DNA from: Phalacrocorax aristotelis
Lineage: Eukaryota; Chordata; Aves; Suliformes; Phalacrocoracidae
Assembly (NCBI RefSeq): GCF_949628215.1
Contig: NC_134297.1
Span: 2,294,001-2,358,000, forward strand
Direction of reading: 5' to 3'
Length of the DNA stretch: 64,000 nt
The notes below the pieces were generated by a model. That model was given only the letters and a program-made list of their open reading frames with translations. It did no database searches and was not told the origin of the DNA. Within the stretch, counting starts at the first letter, position 1, and each line of letters opens with the position of its first letter. Made by a program: the position numbers and the translations under genes. This document shows, in pieces, positions 60,013 through 64,000 of this stretch.

Positions 60013-60250
60013 TCACTGCATTCCAGCAGGGAGTGCAGGCACTGCCTGCAGTCAGGGACACCTCGGGAAAATACCACACCTTCTCCCAGCCTCGGAGATC
60101 CTTTCCTCAAGCAGGGGGTGCAGGAGGCAAATGGGTAGCCAAATAGAGCAGGGAGGCACAGATGTGAGCCGAGGGCAGCTGAAGTAGGAGAAAGCAGGAC
60201 AGACCCCAGGCTCTGCTGCCTGTGGTGCCCCCAAAGGCAAGGGCCATCAA

Positions 60251-60258
60251 GAAGCTTC
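60251..60258. promoter_or_regulatory. Heat-shock element dyad 2
   Basis: GAAGCTTC followed by ATTGAAAG, which gives a third GAA unit with one extra base of spacing. About 415 bases upstream of HSPB2. Confidence 0.4.
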
Positions 60259-60715
60259 ATTGAAAGCAGGCTCAAGGAGTCCCTGACACTGTGGACTGAT
60301 CCTGAAGCACCCCATGGGGACAGGACCGTAGCTAATGCTGGCTGGTGCTTGATTAGGTGATGCAAAGTCATGTGAAGTCACTATCACATCTATCATCCCA
60401 CTGTGAGCTTAGGGCCCAAATCATCCCCTCCTGTGCCCTACACAAAGGAGCTTGATTTTCCCAGAAGGTGAGTGGATGATGCAAGCCTTTTGTTCCTGTG
60501 AGTGGTGAAGTGCTTCAGGTAGTTAAGCAGGGCTAGACAGAATCCAGATCCCACTGCTGACACCTCCACATCCCAAACTGTGCTGCTGCAAGCCGGCTGT
60601 CGAGACTGTCCCCTCGACAGGGCTTTGGCACAATGTAATGAGACCGGGAGAAATGCCTGTGCCAGAGATCATGAGTTAAACAGGGATCTGAAACTGGCAA
60701 AGGTCCAGTTTTATT

Positions 60716-60741
60716 GGGGTGGGGGGTGGGGGGGAGGAGGG
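60716..60741 (+). repeat. G-run tract, possible G-quadruplex
   Basis: Runs of 4, 6 and 7 G separated by single T, then GG and GGG after single A. Enough runs for a quadruplex on the plus strand, in the HSPB2-CRYAB intergenic region. Confidence 0.6.
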
Positions 60742-60881
60742 AAGTAGTGCCCAGTTAAGCTCCTTGTACCCTGAAACGAGAGATTTCCTTGACTCTGTGT
60801 CCCTGCAGTATGAGAGAGCAGGTGCACTGCTGTTGATGTAATGGGGAATTAGAGAAGGTATTTATGGCCTGAGCTTTCACA

Positions 60882-60889
60882 GAAAATTC
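60882..60889. promoter_or_regulatory. Heat-shock element dyad 3
   Basis: GAAAATTC, with an upstream TTC one base out of register. It lies midway between the two genes. Confidence 0.4.
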
Positions 60890-60991
60890 TGCTCCCTATT
60901 CTTGCAGGCAAGCTGAGAGGAAGAGCGTCAGACCCTTTTGCCAGGGTCTGGTGGTGCTAGCAGTAAGAATGATGTGCCTCTGAGCCAGTAA

Positions 60992-61001
60992 TTATATTTA
61001 A
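60992..61001. promoter_or_regulatory. MEF2-type site
   Basis: TTATATTTAA fits YTA(A/T)4TAR exactly. It fits the muscle expression known for both genes, but binding is not shown. Confidence 0.4.
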
Positions 61002-61806
61002 GTTCTGAGCTCTCAGAGGCAGAGACTAGCTCTTGCCCTTTAAGGACAGTTGCTAGGCTGAACCCATTCCCATGATCTAAGTTCACAGGTGAGGCAAGAA
61101 TTAAAATAAATGTGTGAATTAAGATGTATTGGGAGTGTAATTACAGGAAATCAGCTTAATGCAGGGGCACAGGAAGACAGAGGTAGCCTGCATCCCTGAG
61201 AAGGCATGTTGCAGTGGAGCACCATGGAGGCCATTGACACGCCGGGTTTATTTCTGCTCACAGCCCTCTGGGGTACTCTGGGCTCTTCTGCTCTCTCCAG
61301 CAAAGTGGTTTCTGTAGTGGGCAAAGGACGAGAGGTGTTGGGCTGAAGCACGTTGGAGAAATTGTCCTTCATTCGCGCACACACCAATGGGTGTGCACTA
61401 AGGCAGCGAGGCTTACTGCCCTGCAGAGAGCCGCACTGCCAGGGGCACCTCAGCAAAGACCACCTGGAATCTTGCCTGCCCTCTGACTAAAGCAGGCCTG
61501 TGGCTTCCTTTGCCTTAAGGAGAGGCAAAGGAAGTCTCTAGTCTCTTCCTAGACTGGTGGGTGATGTGGAGAGCTGAAGTCTCAGTGCTGGCAGTGGGAA
61601 CAACAGCCCCTTGTCATTTTCCCTGTGAGCCAAAGATAGGAGCTGCATTGATCCTGCTGGCATCCAAAGCAGCTGGGAACATCCGCCAAGCCTGCCTTGG
61701 ACTCTGCAGATAAACAGCACGTGGGGAGTGGGGCGGGTGGCTGGGCAGTTTGGCTTCTTGCTGCCCCATTAGACTCCTTTTCTTCTTCTCCCCTTCCCCC
61801 TCCTCC

Positions 61807-61812
61807 TCAGCA
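61807..61812. promoter_or_regulatory. CRYAB: MAF-type half site
   Basis: TCAGCA lies about 135 bases upstream of the CRYAB TATA box. Mammalian CRYAB has lens-specific regions bound by PAX6 and MAF at a similar distance. A six-base match alone is weak. Confidence 0.25.
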
Positions 61813-61943
61813 GCATGTTTAAATCCCCCAGACAGCTACTGGGCACCGATGAAGGGACCAGCCCAGGAGTGGGACAATAAAATCCCTGACACCACTGTTC
61901 AAGAGGCCTCAGGCGGGGGGGAAGGCCAGGCCAGCTGCATGGG

Positions 61944-61949
61944 TATAAA
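61944..61949 (+). promoter_or_regulatory. CRYAB: CRYAB TATA box
   Basis: TATAAA in the context GGGTATAAAG, 72 bases upstream of the CRYAB start codon. This puts transcription start near 61974 and gives a 5' UTR of about 40 bases. Confidence 0.85.
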
Positions 61950-62015
61950 GCTGTCCCCTGCTCCCGGCACAGCACTGCAGCACAGTTGTTTGCCAGGCTC
62001 CTCCAGCGCACTCCA

Positions 62016-63942
<1,927 letters not shown>

Positions 63943-64000
63943 TAACTGTGCAACTGATAGAGTCAGTGTGAACTTCCTCATCTGTGGTTAAACAAGGAAA

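Larger units (their letters stand above)
59837..62015. promoter_or_regulatory. HSPB2-CRYAB shared head-to-head promoter region
   Basis: A 2.18 kb region between the two divergent start codons. In mammals the same pair is separated by roughly 1 kb and shares an enhancer for muscle, heart, lens and stress. Here I see three GAAnnTTC heat-shock dyads, a MEF2-type site, a TATA box for CRYAB, a MAF-type half site and a G-run tract. No coding exon was recognised in it. Confidence 0.8.

Noticed and set aside
59588-60079. HSPB2 start further upstream in the same frame
   Set aside because: The longer frame is open by chance. Human HSPB2 starts at the position matching MAARTVPHAY, and the upstream residues have no counterpart.

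Overview
This is a 64 kb piece of a bird nuclear genome. The evidence is the CR1 LINE 3' ends, a widespread avian retroviral LTR, and protein sequences that match vertebrate genes but with avian features. It carries four spliced host genes in the order and orientation of the human 11q23 block CRYAB / HSPB2 / C11orf52 / DIXDC1. No bacterial features, CRISPR arrays, tRNAs or rRNAs were seen. All gene models rest on codon-by-codon reading of exons with GT/AG boundaries and on remembered human and chicken proteins; nothing was aligned by software.

Layout. Positions 1-2895 are the 3' UTR and flank of DIXDC1. DIXDC1 runs on the minus strand from its start codon at 39506 to its stop at 2896. It has 20 coding exons, all in phase, giving 689 codons: an N-terminal calponin-homology (CH) domain, a central coiled coil and a C-terminal DIX domain. 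Its introns hold a 5'-inverted CR1 beside exon 12, further CR1 relics, a solo avian LTR fragment and two MIR-like SINE relics. A CpG island at about 44.5-45.2 kb lies 5 kb upstream of the first coding exon and is the best candidate for the main DIXDC1 promoter. C11orf52 runs on the minus strand from 53792 to 47934 with four coding exons and 118 codons. HSPB2 runs on the minus strand from 59836 to 58411 with two exons and 181 codons. CRYAB starts at 62016 on the plus strand; exons 1 and 2 are present and exon 3 lies beyond the window. HSPB2 and CRYAB are head to head with a 2.2 kb shared intergenic region.

How the genes relate. HSPB2 and CRYAB are small heat-shock proteins of muscle, heart and lens, and their shared upstream region holds three heat-shock-element dyads, a MEF2-type site and a TATA box for CRYAB. 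DIXDC1 is a Wnt/Dishevelled-Axin pathway scaffold. C11orf52 is poorly characterised. Here it reads as a lipid-anchored small protein with two ITIM/ITSM-like tyrosine motifs and a PDZ-type C-terminus, all shared with human, and that is the most interesting functional lead in the window.

I do not see an undescribed multi-gene system. The most useful leads are the C11orf52 motif architecture, a CR1 whose 3' end forms the splice-acceptor region of DIXDC1 exon 12, the twin-priming-like structure of that CR1, and a triple tandem splice-donor repeat in the CpG island.
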